DNA of 49,384 bases from Rosenbergiella metrosideri (GCF_022602565.1 NZ_JALBCV010000002.1:392147-441530); one strand, 5' to 3'. Positions 36,534-45,596 are shown, numbered from the stretch's first letter. Made by a program: numbers and translations. The notes: generated from the letters alone by a model not told the origin.

Positions 36534-37050
36534 AAAAATAGAAATAATTCATGGGGATATAACAAAAATCCCCGTTGATATAATTGTAAATGCTGCAAAT
36601 AGCTCTTTGCTAGGTGGAAGCGGTGTCGATGGTGCGATTCATCGTATGGGCGGAAAAGAAATTTTAAATGCGTGCCAAAAAATTCGTGCTAAACAAGGTG
36701 GCTGTAAAGTTGGTGAAGCCGTTATTACTACAGCAGGTAACTTACCTGCTAAATATGTCATTCATACTGTAGGGCCCCGCTGGAATGGTGGTAATAACCA
36801 TGAAACTGATAATCTAAAAAATTGTTATTTAAATAGTTTTATTGTTGCAAATAATAATGGAGCTACTAGCATTTCCTTTCCTAACATAAGTACAGGTATT
36901 TATAATTTCCCTAAAAATCAAGCGGCTTCGATTGCATTGGAAACAATCACAGATAGTTTGTATTTGTATCATAATATTCAAAAGGTTAATATCGTATGCT
37001 TTGAGATTGAGAATTATTTGATTTATAAAGAACTCATAGAGTCATTATGA
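36526..37050 (+). CDS. MacroD/YmdB-type macrodomain ADP-ribose hydrolase
   Basis: This 174-residue protein is a single macrodomain close to E. coli YmdB. It has the N-terminal [21 protein letters not shown] strand-loop, the catalytic loop [15 protein letters not shown], the segment [20 protein letters not shown], and the phosphate-binding loop [12 protein letters not shown]. Such enzymes bind ADP-ribose, and many remove it from proteins or from O-acetyl-ADP-ribose. In the loop usually written GGGGVDGAIH the third Gly is Ser. The gene overlaps the small immunity gene by eight bases and has the same AT-rich base use, unlike a housekeeping ymdB. The context suggests that it removes modifications made by the ART-like toxin, as a second enzymatic immunity layer. 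That role is an inference. Confidence 0.9.
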   Translation: MNRKIEIIHGDITKIPVDIIVNAANSSLLGGSGVDGAIHRMGGKEILNACQKIRAKQGGCKVGEAVITTAGNLPAKYVIHTVGPRWNGGNNHETDNLKNCYLNSFIVANNNGATSISFPNISTGIYNFPKNQAASIALETITDSLYLYHNIQKVNIVCFEIENYLIYKELIESL

Positions 37051-37081
37051 ATGGATGAAATAAATATTTTTAATAAAATTA

Positions 37082-37159
<78 letters not shown>

Positions 37160-37186
37160 GAGAATAATTATCTGAATTCAAACGAG

Positions 37187-37927
37187 GTGATTAAGCTCAA
37201 TAAGGAGCTTGAGAATGCAGATAAAAATGGCACCGATAAGCTCGAAATTTATAAAAAATTCGCTGAAATAAGCAAAAAGAATCGCGAAGAGGCCGTTGCA
37301 AAAAGCTGTTCAGGTGATCCATTTTGTGCAAGTGGAGTTTTAGCCGAAGCTGAAGCGGGAACAGATGTAGCGACCAGTTTAAGGCGATTGCCGATCTTTT
37401 CAAGTTTGAATAGTGACGATTTATCGCAGTTAGACAGATTTGTACTGGCAGAAAATGAAGAAAGCGCGAGAAAGATTTATCAGTCATTGCCGGAATATGT
37501 CAAGGTTGCGCTCTATACCAAGGAAGCGGGCGAAACGATAGGCTTCGGTGCTGCTGTCGGCGGAAAAGGTTTGTCGGCGCTGGGTGTTATTGGGAAGGGC
37601 TCGAAACAGTCTTATCAGCCCAACCAAGGGGCTGTGGGGAATATGGGAGAATTCTTTCGGCAGCCAGGTTTTGGTAGCCAAATGAAAGAGACTGCTCAGA
37701 AAACAAGTCAGGTCTTTCAAGGGCAAAATGTTTTCAAAGCGAAAAAACCTGTCGGAGATTATATTGCAAAAGGTGATAAGTACTATCTTGATGGGATGCA
37801 CAAAAACCACATTGAAGTTTTTGATAGTACAGGAACAAAAGTTAAAGCCGTTCTTAATCTTGATGGTTCTTTTAATGATGCAAAAACTAAAGCAGCTAAA
37901 GCTGAAGGTAGAAGGTTGCCAAAATGA
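37187..37927 (+). CDS. Orphan CdiA-CT module 2: colicin-E3-like RNase toxin, allele A
   Basis: The frame includes VENNYLNSNEV (37157 on), but the nearest start codon is the GTG at 37187, so the cassette is probably silent. The entry domain (KLNKELENADKNGTDKLEIYKK, then a cysteine pair in KSCSGDPFCASG) differs from all other modules here. The C-terminal domain begins near GAVGNMGEFFRQPGFGSQMKE and ends with KGDKYYLDGMHKNHIEVFD and EGRRLPK. The Asp-x2-His ... Glu ... Arg order resembles the colicin E3 active site (Asp, His, Glu, Arg), which cuts 16S rRNA; the Glu is shifted by one residue. An allele with the same catalytic pattern lies at 43950-45596. The assignment as rRNase is an inference. 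Confidence 0.75.
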   Translation: MIKLNKELENADKNGTDKLEIYKKFAEISKKNREEAVAKSCSGDPFCASGVLAEAEAGTDVATSLRRLPIFSSLNSDDLSQLDRFVLAENEESARKIYQSLPEYVKVALYTKEAGETIGFGAAVGGKGLSALGVIGKGSKQSYQPNQGAVGNMGEFFRQPGFGSQMKETAQKTSQVFQGQNVFKAKKPVGDYIAKGDKYYLDGMHKNHIEVFDSTGTKVKAVLNLDGSFNDAKTKAAKAEGRRLPK

Positions 37928-38289
37928 TAGATATTAATAAGTTGGATAAATTTAAAGATATTTATTTAGATTTATTAAAACATAAATTAGGGAAAGGTCT
38001 TGATGAGGATGAACTATATTTAGCTGAGGACTATTCGATTGTAGAAAGTCTAGAAAGGAATATGAGAAACATTAACTCAACAATAGAGTTATTTTTTAAG
38101 GCAAATGAAAATAAAGATGAACTAGCTATGCAAGCAGCATTGTTACGTATATCAACATTCTTATCGGGAATATCTGGCGTTTTTGAACAAACAAAAGAAG
38201 ACATTGATCGTTACGCCAAAATTCCTAGTCTGGATGATTTTCCTGAGAACTATAGAATACCAAAAGATTATTATTATCCCTGTAAATGA
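37924..38289 (+). CDS. Immunity protein of module 2
   Basis: This 121-residue acidic protein is probably all helical, and its ATG lies inside the toxin stop (ATGA). It is homologous to the 118-residue immunity protein at 45593-45949: both carry a FKDIYLDLL- or IKDIYLRVM-like start, a central A-x-QAAL-x-x-I-x segment, and an end of the form D-[FI]-PE-[ND]-Y-[RQ]-[IV]-P. The pair has diverged strongly, so specificity for each toxin allele is likely. I know of no standard family name. Confidence 0.8.
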   Translation: MIDINKLDKFKDIYLDLLKHKLGKGLDEDELYLAEDYSIVESLERNMRNINSTIELFFKANENKDELAMQAALLRISTFLSGISGVFEQTKEDIDRYAKIPSLDDFPENYRIPKDYYYPCK

Positions 38290-38302
38290 AAATTAATCTC
38301 AA

Positions 38303-38333
38303 TCTCAACCCTTGGGGTTGGGACTTTCATTTT
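38303..38333 (+). terminator. Terminator after module 2 immunity gene
   Basis: The stem TCTCAACC/GGTTGGGA (one G-T wobble), loop CTTGG, is followed by CTTTCATTTT. It is a degraded relative of the strong hairpin after the homologous immunity gene at 45955. Confidence 0.55.
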
Positions 38334-38469
38334 AAGTCTCAGCTTAGAGATGCTTTAGATAGCATCATATCACCTCACTGGGCTTTGGCTTCGATACTGC
38401 TGCCGACTTATCGGTAACCAAGCAGCTGATATCGAGCGAACGCAAGGGAAGATAGCAGGACTTAATCCT
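38332..38469 (+). repeat. Linker direct repeat, copy 1 of 2
   Basis: About 138 bases, almost identical to 47927-48064, stand before the cdiA-like part of modules 3 and 7. The last 60 bases resemble cdiA near 30936-30985 (GNQAADIxRTQGxIAGL) and then jump back to the ATGGGGGTTAACC point (29861), which lies upstream in cdiA. The linker is thus a recombination scar. Confidence 0.85.
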
Positions 38470-38471
38470 CC

Positions 38472-40871
38472 ATGGGGGTTAACCTCTCTTATGGTAATCA
38501 AAGCGCCCACTCCGAGCAGAGCGTCGCGCAGCAGACGCACTCGGGTAGCCAGCTCACCGCTGGGCGCGACCTAAGCTTGCAGGCCACCCAAGGGGATATC
38601 GATATTGCGGGCAGTCAGCTTAAAGCTGGACGTGATACGACATTGAGTGCCGCGCAGGATATCCTACTGCACTCCAGCCAAGACAGTGAAACCCTGAGCG
38701 GTAAAAATAGCAGCCACGGCGGGTCGTTAGGGGTAGGGATTGGTGCGAGCGGCAATAGCGCTGGCATCAGCATTTCTGCCAGCGTCAATGCCAGCAAAGG
38801 CAAGGAGAACGGCAGTTCCCTGACCCACCAAGAGACAACACTCGACAGCGGCGGTGCAGTGACCTTACATAGCGGTCGCGATACCACGCTAACCGGTGCA
38901 CAGGTGAATGGCGAACGGATTGCAGCAGAGGTTGGGCGTAACTTAACGCTGACCTCTGAGCAAGACAGCAACCGCTACGACTCCAAGCAAAAAAGCGCCA
39001 GTGCGGGCGGCAGCTTTACCTTCGGCACCATGACGCCATCAGGCAGCCTAAATCTTAGCCAAGATAAAATGCACAGTAGCTATGACAGTGTGCAAGAACA
39101 GACTGGGCTGTTTGCGGGCAAAGGTGGCTTTGATGTCAAGGTGGGTGAGCATACCCAGCTTAATGGTGCAGTGATTGGCTCGACCGCCAGTGCTGAGCAT
39201 AACCGCTTAGAGACCGGCACCCTCGGTTTTAGTGATATCGAAAACCAAGCAGCCTATAAGGTCGAACATCAGAGCGTAGGCGCCAGTACTGGCGGCGGTA
39301 TGGCGAACTTTATCGGTAATCTAGCGAATGGTTTAGCCGTTACGGGCAACAAGGAAAAAAGCGATAGCTCAACCACCCATGCTGCGGTGAGTGATGGCAC
39401 GATAATCATCAACGACACAGCCAAGCAGCAACAGAATGTTGATGACCTGAGCCGCGATGTGGCCCATGCGAATCAGACGCTTAGCCCGATATTCGATAAA
39501 GAAAAAGAGCAGCAACGGATGCAGACGCTACAGTTAATCGGTGAAATAGGCAATCAAGCCGCCGATATCGCGCGTACGCAAGGGGATATCGCAGGGTTTA
39601 CCGCCGCTAAAGCTGAGCATCCCACCTATACCGATGACCAACTGCGTGAGACAGCCGAGTTCAAAAAAGCGAGCCAGCCATTTGGAACAGGCGGTGACAT
39701 ACAGCGGGCTATTACCGCCTCAACCGCCGCAATACAAGGATTGGCGGGGGGCGATATCGCTAAGGCCTTAGCAGGGGCGAGCGCCCCTTATTTAGCCGAG
39801 GTTATCCATCGCCAAACGATCTCTGCCGACGGCGAGGTGAATAAAACGGCTAACCTGATGGCGCATGCGGTGGTGAATGCGGCATTATCGCTGGCGAAGG
39901 GTGAAAATGCGTTAGCGGGAGCCAGTAGTGCGGTGACCGCCGAGGCGGTGGGGCTGATTTCGCAGGCCTATTATGATAAAAAGCCTTATGAGCTAGATGA
40001 GTCACAGAAACAAACCATTAGTGCCTTAGCCAGTTTAGCCGCAGGATTAGCAGGTGGACTGGTGGGTGGCGATACGGCAAGTGCAGTATCAGGGATGCAG
40101 ACCGGGAAGGTGACGGTTGAGAATAATGCGCTGGCTAATGTTTTGGCTGCGGCGGAAGCGAATAAGAAAGGGACAATAGAGAACTATCTTAAGGCGCAAA
40201 AAGCAGTCTGTGAAGGGAATCAGGCAGCTTGTACGCAGATGGTCAAGGATGTTGCTGGAACGGGGCTGGATTTTGTTCCGATCGTTGGCGATATTAAAGG
40301 TTTTGTAGAAGCTCAGACAGCGATAGACTATTTAGCCGCGGCGATAGGTATCATTCCCGGTGCAGGTGATGTAGCAGGTAAAGCGATTAAAGCTGCTGAA
40401 ACAGCGCTGAAGAAAGGGGATGTTGCTGAAGCGTCTAAGTTAATCAATAAGGCCAGTGATGAAATTCAGGCTGTTAAACCGCTAGATGTTGGTTCATATA
40501 AAGAACTTAAAGCACGTGAAGTGGTCGGCGATGGGCTGGAGCATGATCATATTCCATCATTTGCTGCTCTAAAAAAATCCAAAGAAATAGAGCTAGGACG
40601 TCCGCTTACTGATGCAGAAACAAAGAATCTTTATCAAAATGCTACAGCAGTTGAAGTTCCAAAAGAGGTTCATCAGGCAGGCCCTACTTACGGCGGAAAG
40701 AATACATCATCGCAAGTGGAGAAAGACGCAATTAATCTTTGTGGTGCAGAATGTCGTGATACCGATTCATTGAAGAAGAACATGTTGGAACGAGGATATG
40801 ATCCTAAACAGGTCGATGATGCAATACAGAAAATCAAAGAAAGAAACCGTCAGATAGGGGTAACTAAATAG
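38472..40871 (+). CDS. Orphan CdiA-CT module 3: HNH-like nuclease toxin
   Basis: This 799-codon fragment has the longest cdiA homology of the complete orphans, from MGVNLSYGNQSAHSEQ to VENN (40116-40127). The CT then has a hydrophobic pretoxin part (FVPIVGDIKGFVEAQ and YLAAAIGIIPGAGDVAGKA). The C-terminal toxin carries LEHDHIPSFAALKKSKE, a NATAVEVPKEVHQAGPTYGGKN segment and LCGAECRDTD. The HDHIP ... N ... VP ... H pattern is like the His-Me finger of HNH nucleases, so DNA cleavage is the best guess. The catalytic metal ligands are not certain. It lacks signal and TPS domains, so it can only act after recombination into the main cdiA or inside the producing cell. Confidence 0.78.
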   Translation: MGVNLSYGNQSAHSEQSVAQQTHSGSQLTAGRDLSLQATQGDIDIAGSQLKAGRDTTLSAAQDILLHSSQDSETLSGKNSSHGGSLGVGIGASGNSAGISISASVNASKGKENGSSLTHQETTLDSGGAVTLHSGRDTTLTGAQVNGERIAAEVGRNLTLTSEQDSNRYDSKQKSASAGGSFTFGTMTPSGSLNLSQDKMHSSYDSVQEQTGLFAGKGGFDVKVGEHTQLNGAVIGSTASAEHNRLETGTLGFSDIENQAAYKVEHQSVGASTGGGMANFIGNLANGLAVTGNKEKSDSSTTHAAVSDGTIIINDTAKQQQNVDDLSRDVAHANQTLSPIFDKEKEQQRMQTLQLIGEIGNQAADIARTQGDIAGFTAAKAEHPTYTDDQLRETAEFKKASQPFGTGGDIQRAITASTAAIQGLAGGDIAKALAGASAPYLAEVIHRQTISADGEVNKTANLMAHAVVNAALSLAKGENALAGASSAVTAEAVGLISQAYYDKKPYELDESQKQTISALASLAAGLAGGLVGGDTASAVSGMQTGKVTVENNALANVLAAAEANKKGTIENYLKAQKAVCEGNQAACTQMVKDVAGTGLDFVPIVGDIKGFVEAQTAIDYLAAAIGIIPGAGDVAGKAIKAAETALKKGDVAEASKLINKASDEIQAVKPLDVGSYKELKAREVVGDGLEHDHIPSFAALKKSKEIELGRPLTDAETKNLYQNATAVEVPKEVHQAGPTYGGKNTSSQVEKDAINLCGAECRDTDSLKKNMLERGYDPKQVDDAIQKIKERNRQIGVTK

Positions 40872-41332
40872 TGTTTGGTTGGATTAAATTAATTGAATCT
40901 CTTGGCAAAGATGAGAAATCAAACGAATTTTTAGAACTTAATAATGCTATTGGAGAAGTTCCTCTTATTACAGAAGATCCTGAGGAATATAACGATCCAA
41001 TAGCTCATACAAAGTACTATAAATATCTGCAATCGGGATTGGAAATCGGATTTCGAAAAGGAATAGTAAATCATATCCATTTTTACTTTGATGAATATGA
41101 AGGTTATGCACCTTTTCAAGGGAAATTATTGTCTGAGATATGCTCAGGTTGGGATGAAAAATCAATATTGAAAACATTAGGCAAACCTTCTGCCAATGGT
41201 GGAGGAAAATCAGATATGCTTCTGGGTTATTTAAACCGCTGGGTTAAATATGACAAAGAAGGATATGCCTTACATCTGCAATTTGACCAAAGTGATGTTT
41301 TATGCAGAGCTAGTCTTATCTATATTAATTAA
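40871..41332 (+). CDS. Immunity protein of module 3
   Basis: This 153-residue protein starts with a GTG that shares one base with the toxin TAG. It has an AT-rich coding sequence and a mixed alpha/beta look (NHIHFYFDEYEGYAPFQGKL, CSGWDEKSILKTLGKPSANGGG, HLQFDQSDVLCRASLIYI). The CSGWDEKSILKTLGKP pattern is common in immunity-type proteins next to nuclease toxins, but I do not name the family. Role from position. It is followed by a strong terminator. Confidence 0.78.
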   Translation: MFGWIKLIESLGKDEKSNEFLELNNAIGEVPLITEDPEEYNDPIAHTKYYKYLQSGLEIGFRKGIVNHIHFYFDEYEGYAPFQGKLLSEICSGWDEKSILKTLGKPSANGGGKSDMLLGYLNRWVKYDKEGYALHLQFDQSDVLCRASLIYIN

Positions 41333-41338
41333 TAGATT

Positions 41339-41367
41339 ATCCCGGCCATCAAGCCGGGATTTTTTTA
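41339..41367 (+). terminator. Terminator of module 3
   Basis: ATCCCGGC, loop CATCAA, GCCGGGAT followed by seven T. Nearly the same hairpin ends module 4. Confidence 0.92.
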
Positions 41368-41385
41368 CTGACTAATCACTCCTTA

Positions 41386-41562
41386 TACAGCCGTATAATC
41401 AGCCCGCCCTGCTCACAACTCACTTCAACCTTCCTGCCTGTCTCAAATCCCAGCTCTCCATCAAGTGATCTTTAAGAATAATCGATGGTGAAGGCTGATG
41501 TTTAAACATATCCCACGGTATAGCGTCTTGATTTGGTTGTAGGTGTGCCTGTCTTTTACTTG
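41386..41562 (-). pseudogene. SymE-like toxin relic 1
   Basis: On the minus strand the fragments RYTVGY, then PSPSIILKD, then, after a frameshift, ELGFETGRKVEVSCEQGGL and IIRLYKE with a stop at 41386-41388 follow the order of SymE-family proteins (compare ITLKGQWLEAAGF and VDVKV in E. coli SymE). It is broken by at least two frame changes. Its 5' end is cut by the cdiA homology of module 4 that starts at 41563. Confidence 0.7.
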
Positions 41563-41627
41563 TTGCTAATGGTTTAGCCGTTGCGGGCAACAAGGAAAAA
41601 AGCGATAGCTCAACCACCCATGCTGCG

Positions 41628-43256
41628 GTGAGTGATGGCACGATAATCATCAACGACACGGCCAAGCAGCAACAGAATGTCGATGACCTTAGCCGCGATG
41701 TGGCCCATGCGAATCAGACGCTTAGCCCGATATTCGATAAAGAAAAAGAGCAGCAACGGATGCAGACGCTGCAGTTAATCGGTGAAATAGGCAATCAAGC
41801 CGCCGATATCGCGCGTACGCAAGGGGATATCGCAGGGTTTACCGCCGCTAAAGCTGAGCATCCCACCTATACCGATGACCAACTGCGTGAGACAGCCGAG
41901 TTTAAACAAGCGAGCCAGCCATTTGGAACAGGCGGTGACATACAGCGGGCTATTACCGCCTCAACCGCCGCAATACAAGGATTGGCAGGGGGGGATATCG
42001 CTAAGGCCTTAGCAGGGGCGAGCGCCCCTTATTTAGCCGAGGTTATCCATCGCCAAACGATCTCTGCCGACGGCGAGGTGAATAAAACGGCTAACCTGAT
42101 GGCGCATGCGGTGGTGAATGCGGCATTATCCCTGGCGAAGGGTGAAAATGCGTTAGCGGGAGCCAGTAGTGCGGTGACCGCCGAGGCGGTGGGGCTGATT
42201 TCGCAGGCCTATTATGATAAAAAGCCTTATGAGCTAGATGAGTCACAGAAACAAACCATCAGTGCATTAGCCAGTTTAGCCGCAGGATTAGCGGGGGGAT
42301 TGGTGGGTGGCGATACGGCAAGTGCAGTATCAGGGATGCAGACCGGGAAGGTGACGGTTGAGAATAACCTGATGGGCGGCACTGAGGACGGTCAGGAGAA
42401 GTTCGTAAGGGAGCATGGCAAGAATATTGCCTCCTGTGCGGATAATCCGGGTTCAGCGTCCTGTCAGAAAGGTCTGGCGATGCAGGATGTGTTGATGGTT
42501 GCGCTTCCAGCAGGGCTGGGTGGCGGGATATTAGCTGCGGCCACGCCGGAAATAGCTGCGTCAGCCAAAGCCGCGATACAAGCCTGTGCGGGCAATGTGG
42601 TGCTTTGCCTTAACAACGCTGGCATTCAGGTGTCGGAAGCCATAGTGCCTGGAGGAGTCGGTGCAGGTGGCGCAGTTGGGATAGGTAAGACAGCGGCTGA
42701 AGCCACGGCAGCGAAAGCTGAGGTTGTGGCGGCTAATGCGGCGAAGAATACATCATCATGGAAAGCTGGCGAATATCTTGATGATTTCAAAGTGTCTTCT
42801 ACACCATTAGAACTCGTCAAAGAGCAGGCAGGAAAAGGACCACAAACTGCATATATCAGAATGGATCATATCCTGAATGGAGAGGTTAAAACCCTCAAAG
42901 ATGGCACCAAAGTTGGGTCTGGGGGGCACTATATTAGAGATCCTAATATTAAGGTCGAAAAGATTACTGGTGCACCTGACGTTAACGGTGTTTCAACAGG
43001 ATATATTTCTGTAAGAGATCCGGCGACAGGCCAATGGGTAAATAAGAAAGCACAGACGACGTTTTTTCCTGAACACTGGTCAAAACGTCAAACTTCTCAG
43101 GAGATTGAGAGTGCGTTCAAAGGTTCTACACCGGATCCTTTGGATAGAAACAAATGGCAGGGTATATCTTCTTCTGGAATAAAAATAGAAGGTTACTATG
43201 GAAAACCCGATGGCAATGGGGCAACCGCATGGCCTGTATATCATGGGAAGAAATAA
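41628..43256 (+). CDS. Orphan CdiA-CT module 4: EndoU RNase toxin
   Basis: cdiA homology starts at 41563 and runs to VENN (42357-42368); the GTG at 41628 is an internal start. The entry domain has LMGGTEDGQEKFVREHGKN, a cysteine-rich stretch and a Gly/Ala-rich hydrophobic part. The C-terminal domain of about 130 residues fits bacterial EndoU: MDHILNGEVK, then GTKVGSGGHYIRD, later TTFFPEHWSKRQTSQEIESAF, and the end GIKIEGYYGKPDGNGATAWPVY. The first His (DHILNGE), the second His (GGHY) and the C-terminal Lys/Tyr positions are plausible catalytic residues. EndoU CdiA-CT toxins cleave tRNA in known cases. GGHY, where many family members have a double His, is slightly unusual. Confidence 0.83.
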   Translation: MSDGTIIINDTAKQQQNVDDLSRDVAHANQTLSPIFDKEKEQQRMQTLQLIGEIGNQAADIARTQGDIAGFTAAKAEHPTYTDDQLRETAEFKQASQPFGTGGDIQRAITASTAAIQGLAGGDIAKALAGASAPYLAEVIHRQTISADGEVNKTANLMAHAVVNAALSLAKGENALAGASSAVTAEAVGLISQAYYDKKPYELDESQKQTISALASLAAGLAGGLVGGDTASAVSGMQTGKVTVENNLMGGTEDGQEKFVREHGKNIASCADNPGSASCQKGLAMQDVLMVALPAGLGGGILAAATPEIAASAKAAIQACAGNVVLCLNNAGIQVSEAIVPGGVGAGGAVGIGKTAAEATAAKAEVVAANAAKNTSSWKAGEYLDDFKVSSTPLELVKEQAGKGPQTAYIRMDHILNGEVKTLKDGTKVGSGGHYIRDPNIKVEKITGAPDVNGVSTGYISVRDPATGQWVNKKAQTTFFPEHWSKRQTSQEIESAFKGSTPDPLDRNKWQGISSSGIKIEGYYGKPDGNGATAWPVYHGKK

Positions 43257-43257
43257 G

Positions 43258-43740
43258 ATGTATAGTCGAAAAATCTATTTAAGGTGGAGTGATTTTCATA
43301 AGCAGTTTGTCGCTACCTCATTGGGAATTGATGAGGATATCCGTCATACACCTAATCAAGGATACGGCGTAAGTGAAATCGCGGGATGGTTATCATCGGA
43401 TTTGCCCGATGGTTTAGACTCTGTTGATATTTGGATAAAAAATTTAACTGATCTGGCTTCTGGAAAAAGTACTGATGGTAATTTTGGACTAGGCAATGCT
43501 CATTGTGTCATGGTGACTCAAGGTAGGGTTTTTATTGGCTGTGAATATGTGGAAGAACAACAGGTTCTTTTAACCATTGAGCAGACATTATATGTACTAG
43601 AGCAGTATCGTTCCTTTTTGGAAGGTTCCTATACAAAAGAGTATCCACCGGAAGCAATAGACGTGGAATATTTGTCCGAAGGTAAAGATGCGGTCACACA
43701 ATATGAATCATTAGAAGGCGCGTATTGTTTACCTTATTAA
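43258..43740 (+). CDS. Immunity protein of the EndoU module
   Basis: The ATG at 43258 lies one base after the toxin stop and has GGGAAG about ten bases upstream. It gives a 160-residue acidic protein starting MYSRKIYLRWSDFHKQF. An in-frame upstream ATG at 43198 lies inside the toxin gene and is less likely. The protein has a DLPDGLDSVDIWIKNL segment and a helical part LLTIEQTLYVLEQYRSFL. Role from position; family not recognised. Confidence 0.78.
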   Translation: MYSRKIYLRWSDFHKQFVATSLGIDEDIRHTPNQGYGVSEIAGWLSSDLPDGLDSVDIWIKNLTDLASGKSTDGNFGLGNAHCVMVTQGRVFIGCEYVEEQQVLLTIEQTLYVLEQYRSFLEGSYTKEYPPEAIDVEYLSEGKDAVTQYESLEGAYCLPY

Positions 43741-43747
43741 CAAGCGA

Positions 43748-43774
43748 ATCCCGGCCACCAAGCCGGGATTTTTT
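43748..43774 (+). terminator. Terminator of module 4
   Basis: ATCCCGGC, loop CACCAA, GCCGGGAT followed by a run of T. Nearly identical to the hairpin after module 3. Confidence 0.92.
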
Positions 43775-43783
43775 ACCTACCGT

Positions 43784-43986
43784 TTATTCCTCAACTAGCC
43801 GTGTAATCAACTCCTCCTGCTCATATTTTACTCACACCTTCTTACCGGTCTAAAATTCTAGCTCTTCATCAAGTGGCGCGCAGCGTAATCGAGGGTGAAG
43901 GCCGATGTTTACGTACTGCCGAATATATCCCACGGTATAGCGTCTTGATTTGGTTGTAGGTGGTAGGTGTGCCTGTTTCTTACTTG
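43784..43986 (-). pseudogene. SymE-like toxin relic 2
   Basis: The minus strand reads SRRYTVGYIRQYVNIGLHPR, then APLDEELEF, stop, TGKKV, stop, VKYEQEELITRLVEE, with a final stop at 43784-43786. This is the SymE-like order without frameshift but with two internal stops. It is a longer homologue of relic 1, and both share the stretch around CACGGTATAGCGTCTTGATT on the plus strand. Its 5' end is cut where the cdiA homology of module 5 begins (43987). Confidence 0.75.
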
Positions 43987-45596
43987 TTGCTAATGGTTTA
44001 GCCGTTACGGGCAACAAGGAAAAAAGCGATAGCTCAACCACCCATGCCGCAGTGAGTGATGGCACGATAATTATCAACGACACGGCCAAGCAGCAACAGA
44101 ATGTCGATGACCTGAGCCGCGATGTGGCCCATGCGAATCAGACGCTTAGCCCGATATTCGATAAAGAAAAAGAGCAGCAACGGATGCAGACGCTGCAGTT
44201 AATCGGTGAAATAGGCAATCAAGCCGCCGATATTGCGCGTACGCAAGGGGATATCGCAGGGTTTACCGCCGCTAAAGCTGAGCATCCCACCTATACCGAT
44301 GACCAACTGCGTGAGACAGCCGAGTTCAAAAAAGCGAGCCAGCCATTTGGAACAGGCGGTGACATACAGCGGGCTATTACCGCCTCAACCGCCGCAATAC
44401 AAGGATTGGCGGGGGGCGATATCGCTAAGGCCTTAGCGGGGGCGAGCGCCCCTTATTTAGCCGAGGTTATCCATCGCCAAACGATCTCTGCCGACGGCGA
44501 GGTCAATATCCCCGCCAACCTGATGGCGCATGCGGTAGTGAATGCGGCGTTATCGCTGGCGAAGGGTGAAAATGCTTTAGCGGGAGCCAGTAGTGCGGTG
44601 ACCGCCGAGGCGGTGGGGCTGATTTCGCAGGCCTATTATGATAAAAAGCCTTATGAGCTAGATGAGTCACAGAAACAAACCATTAGTGCCTTAGCCAGTT
44701 TAGCCGCAGGATTAGCGGGTGGACTGGTAGGTGGCGATACGGCAAGTGCAGTGTCAGGAATGCAGACCGGGAAGGTGACGGTTGAGAATAACTGGCTGAG
44801 TGTAGATGAAGCCGAGCGTAAGAAAGCACTGGAGCAGAAACGCGATATTCTTAAACAACCGTTGACACCCACAGAAGAGAAAGAGCTGGCCGGAATAAAA
44901 CAGACGGATAAAGACCGCGACCAGGCCATTAAAGATGCGTGTACGCAGGGCAATAAAGGCAGCGTGGCCTGTGGGGGGCTGGTTAACGAGGCGCAGTCTG
45001 CATTAGTGAAGTATGGCGACAATGTAACTTACTCGCTGATTTACAAGGATTTGTATCCGCAGGATGAGGCAAACATTGAAAGTATCCTGAAAGGATTAGA
45101 TCCTGACAGTATAACCCGTGATGTCGTCATTAAAGGTATCGTTGATGCCAACGGCGGTAAGCTGAGCTGGTCGGATGTTGAAACCCGCTATGATGCCATG
45201 ACGATATCAGTTGAAATCGTCCGGGCGCTGGTAGGTGGAAAAGGGAAAGCGCCTGACAGGCTGGGGATGGCTGGAAAAGTGCCGCATATGCCTAATGCCG
45301 GTGCTGTGGGAAATATGGGCGAATTCTTCAAGCAGTCTGGTTTTGGTAGCCAAATGAAAGAGACGGCTCAGAAAACGAGTAAAATTTATCAGGGTCAAAC
45401 GGTTTATAAGTCTTCTGGTAATATCAACGAAAATATTCGTAAAGGCGATCAGTTTTATCTGGATGGAGCGCACAAAAATCATTTAGAGGTTTTTGATCAA
45501 AGAGGGAATTTTATTCATGTTTTGAATTTAGATGGAACAATTAATTCTGTTAAGACCGCTAAAGCAGCAGCGGAAGGTAGGAGGTTACCAAAATGA
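43950..45596 (+). CDS. Orphan CdiA-CT module 5: colicin-E3-like RNase toxin, allele B
   Basis: cdiA homology begins at 43987. The nominal TTG start at 43950 is antisense to the SymE relic, and an internal GTG at 44052 is an alternative, so the true 5' end is unclear. After VENN (44781-44792) the entry domain WLSVDEAERKKALEQKRD ... CTQGNKGSVACGG is the same type as in the main CdiA. The toxin part from GAVGNMGEFFKQSGFGSQ to KGDQFYLDGAHKNHLEVFD and EGRRLPK is an allele of module 2. The Asp-x2-His, Glu and Arg pattern is kept. It thus combines the main CdiA import route with the module 2 toxin type, direct evidence that entry and toxin parts are exchanged independently. Confidence 0.8.
   Translation: MVVGGRCACFLLVANGLAVTGNKEKSDSSTTHAAVSDGTIIINDTAKQQQNVDDLSRDVAHANQTLSPIFDKEKEQQRMQTLQLIGEIGNQAADIARTQGDIAGFTAAKAEHPTYTDDQLRETAEFKKASQPFGTGGDIQRAITASTAAIQGLAGGDIAKALAGASAPYLAEVIHRQTISADGEVNIPANLMAHAVVNAALSLAKGENALAGASSAVTAEAVGLISQAYYDKKPYELDESQKQTISALASLAAGLAGGLVGGDTASAVSGMQTGKVTVENNWLSVDEAERKKALEQKRDILKQPLTPTEEKELAGIKQTDKDRDQAIKDACTQGNKGSVACGGLVNEAQSALVKYGDNVTYSLIYKDLYPQDEANIESILKGLDPDSITRDVVIKGIVDANGGKLSWSDVETRYDAMTISVEIVRALVGGKGKAPDRLGMAGKVPHMPNAGAVGNMGEFFKQSGFGSQMKETAQKTSKIYQGQTVYKSSGNINENIRKGDQFYLDGAHKNHLEVFDQRGNFIHVLNLDGTINSVKTAKAAAEGRRLPK

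Noticed and set aside
36526..37050. Macrodomain gene as a displaced housekeeping ymdB
   Set aside because: Its eight-base overlap with the immunity gene and its AT-rich base use fit the cassette and not a core gene, though this is not proof.
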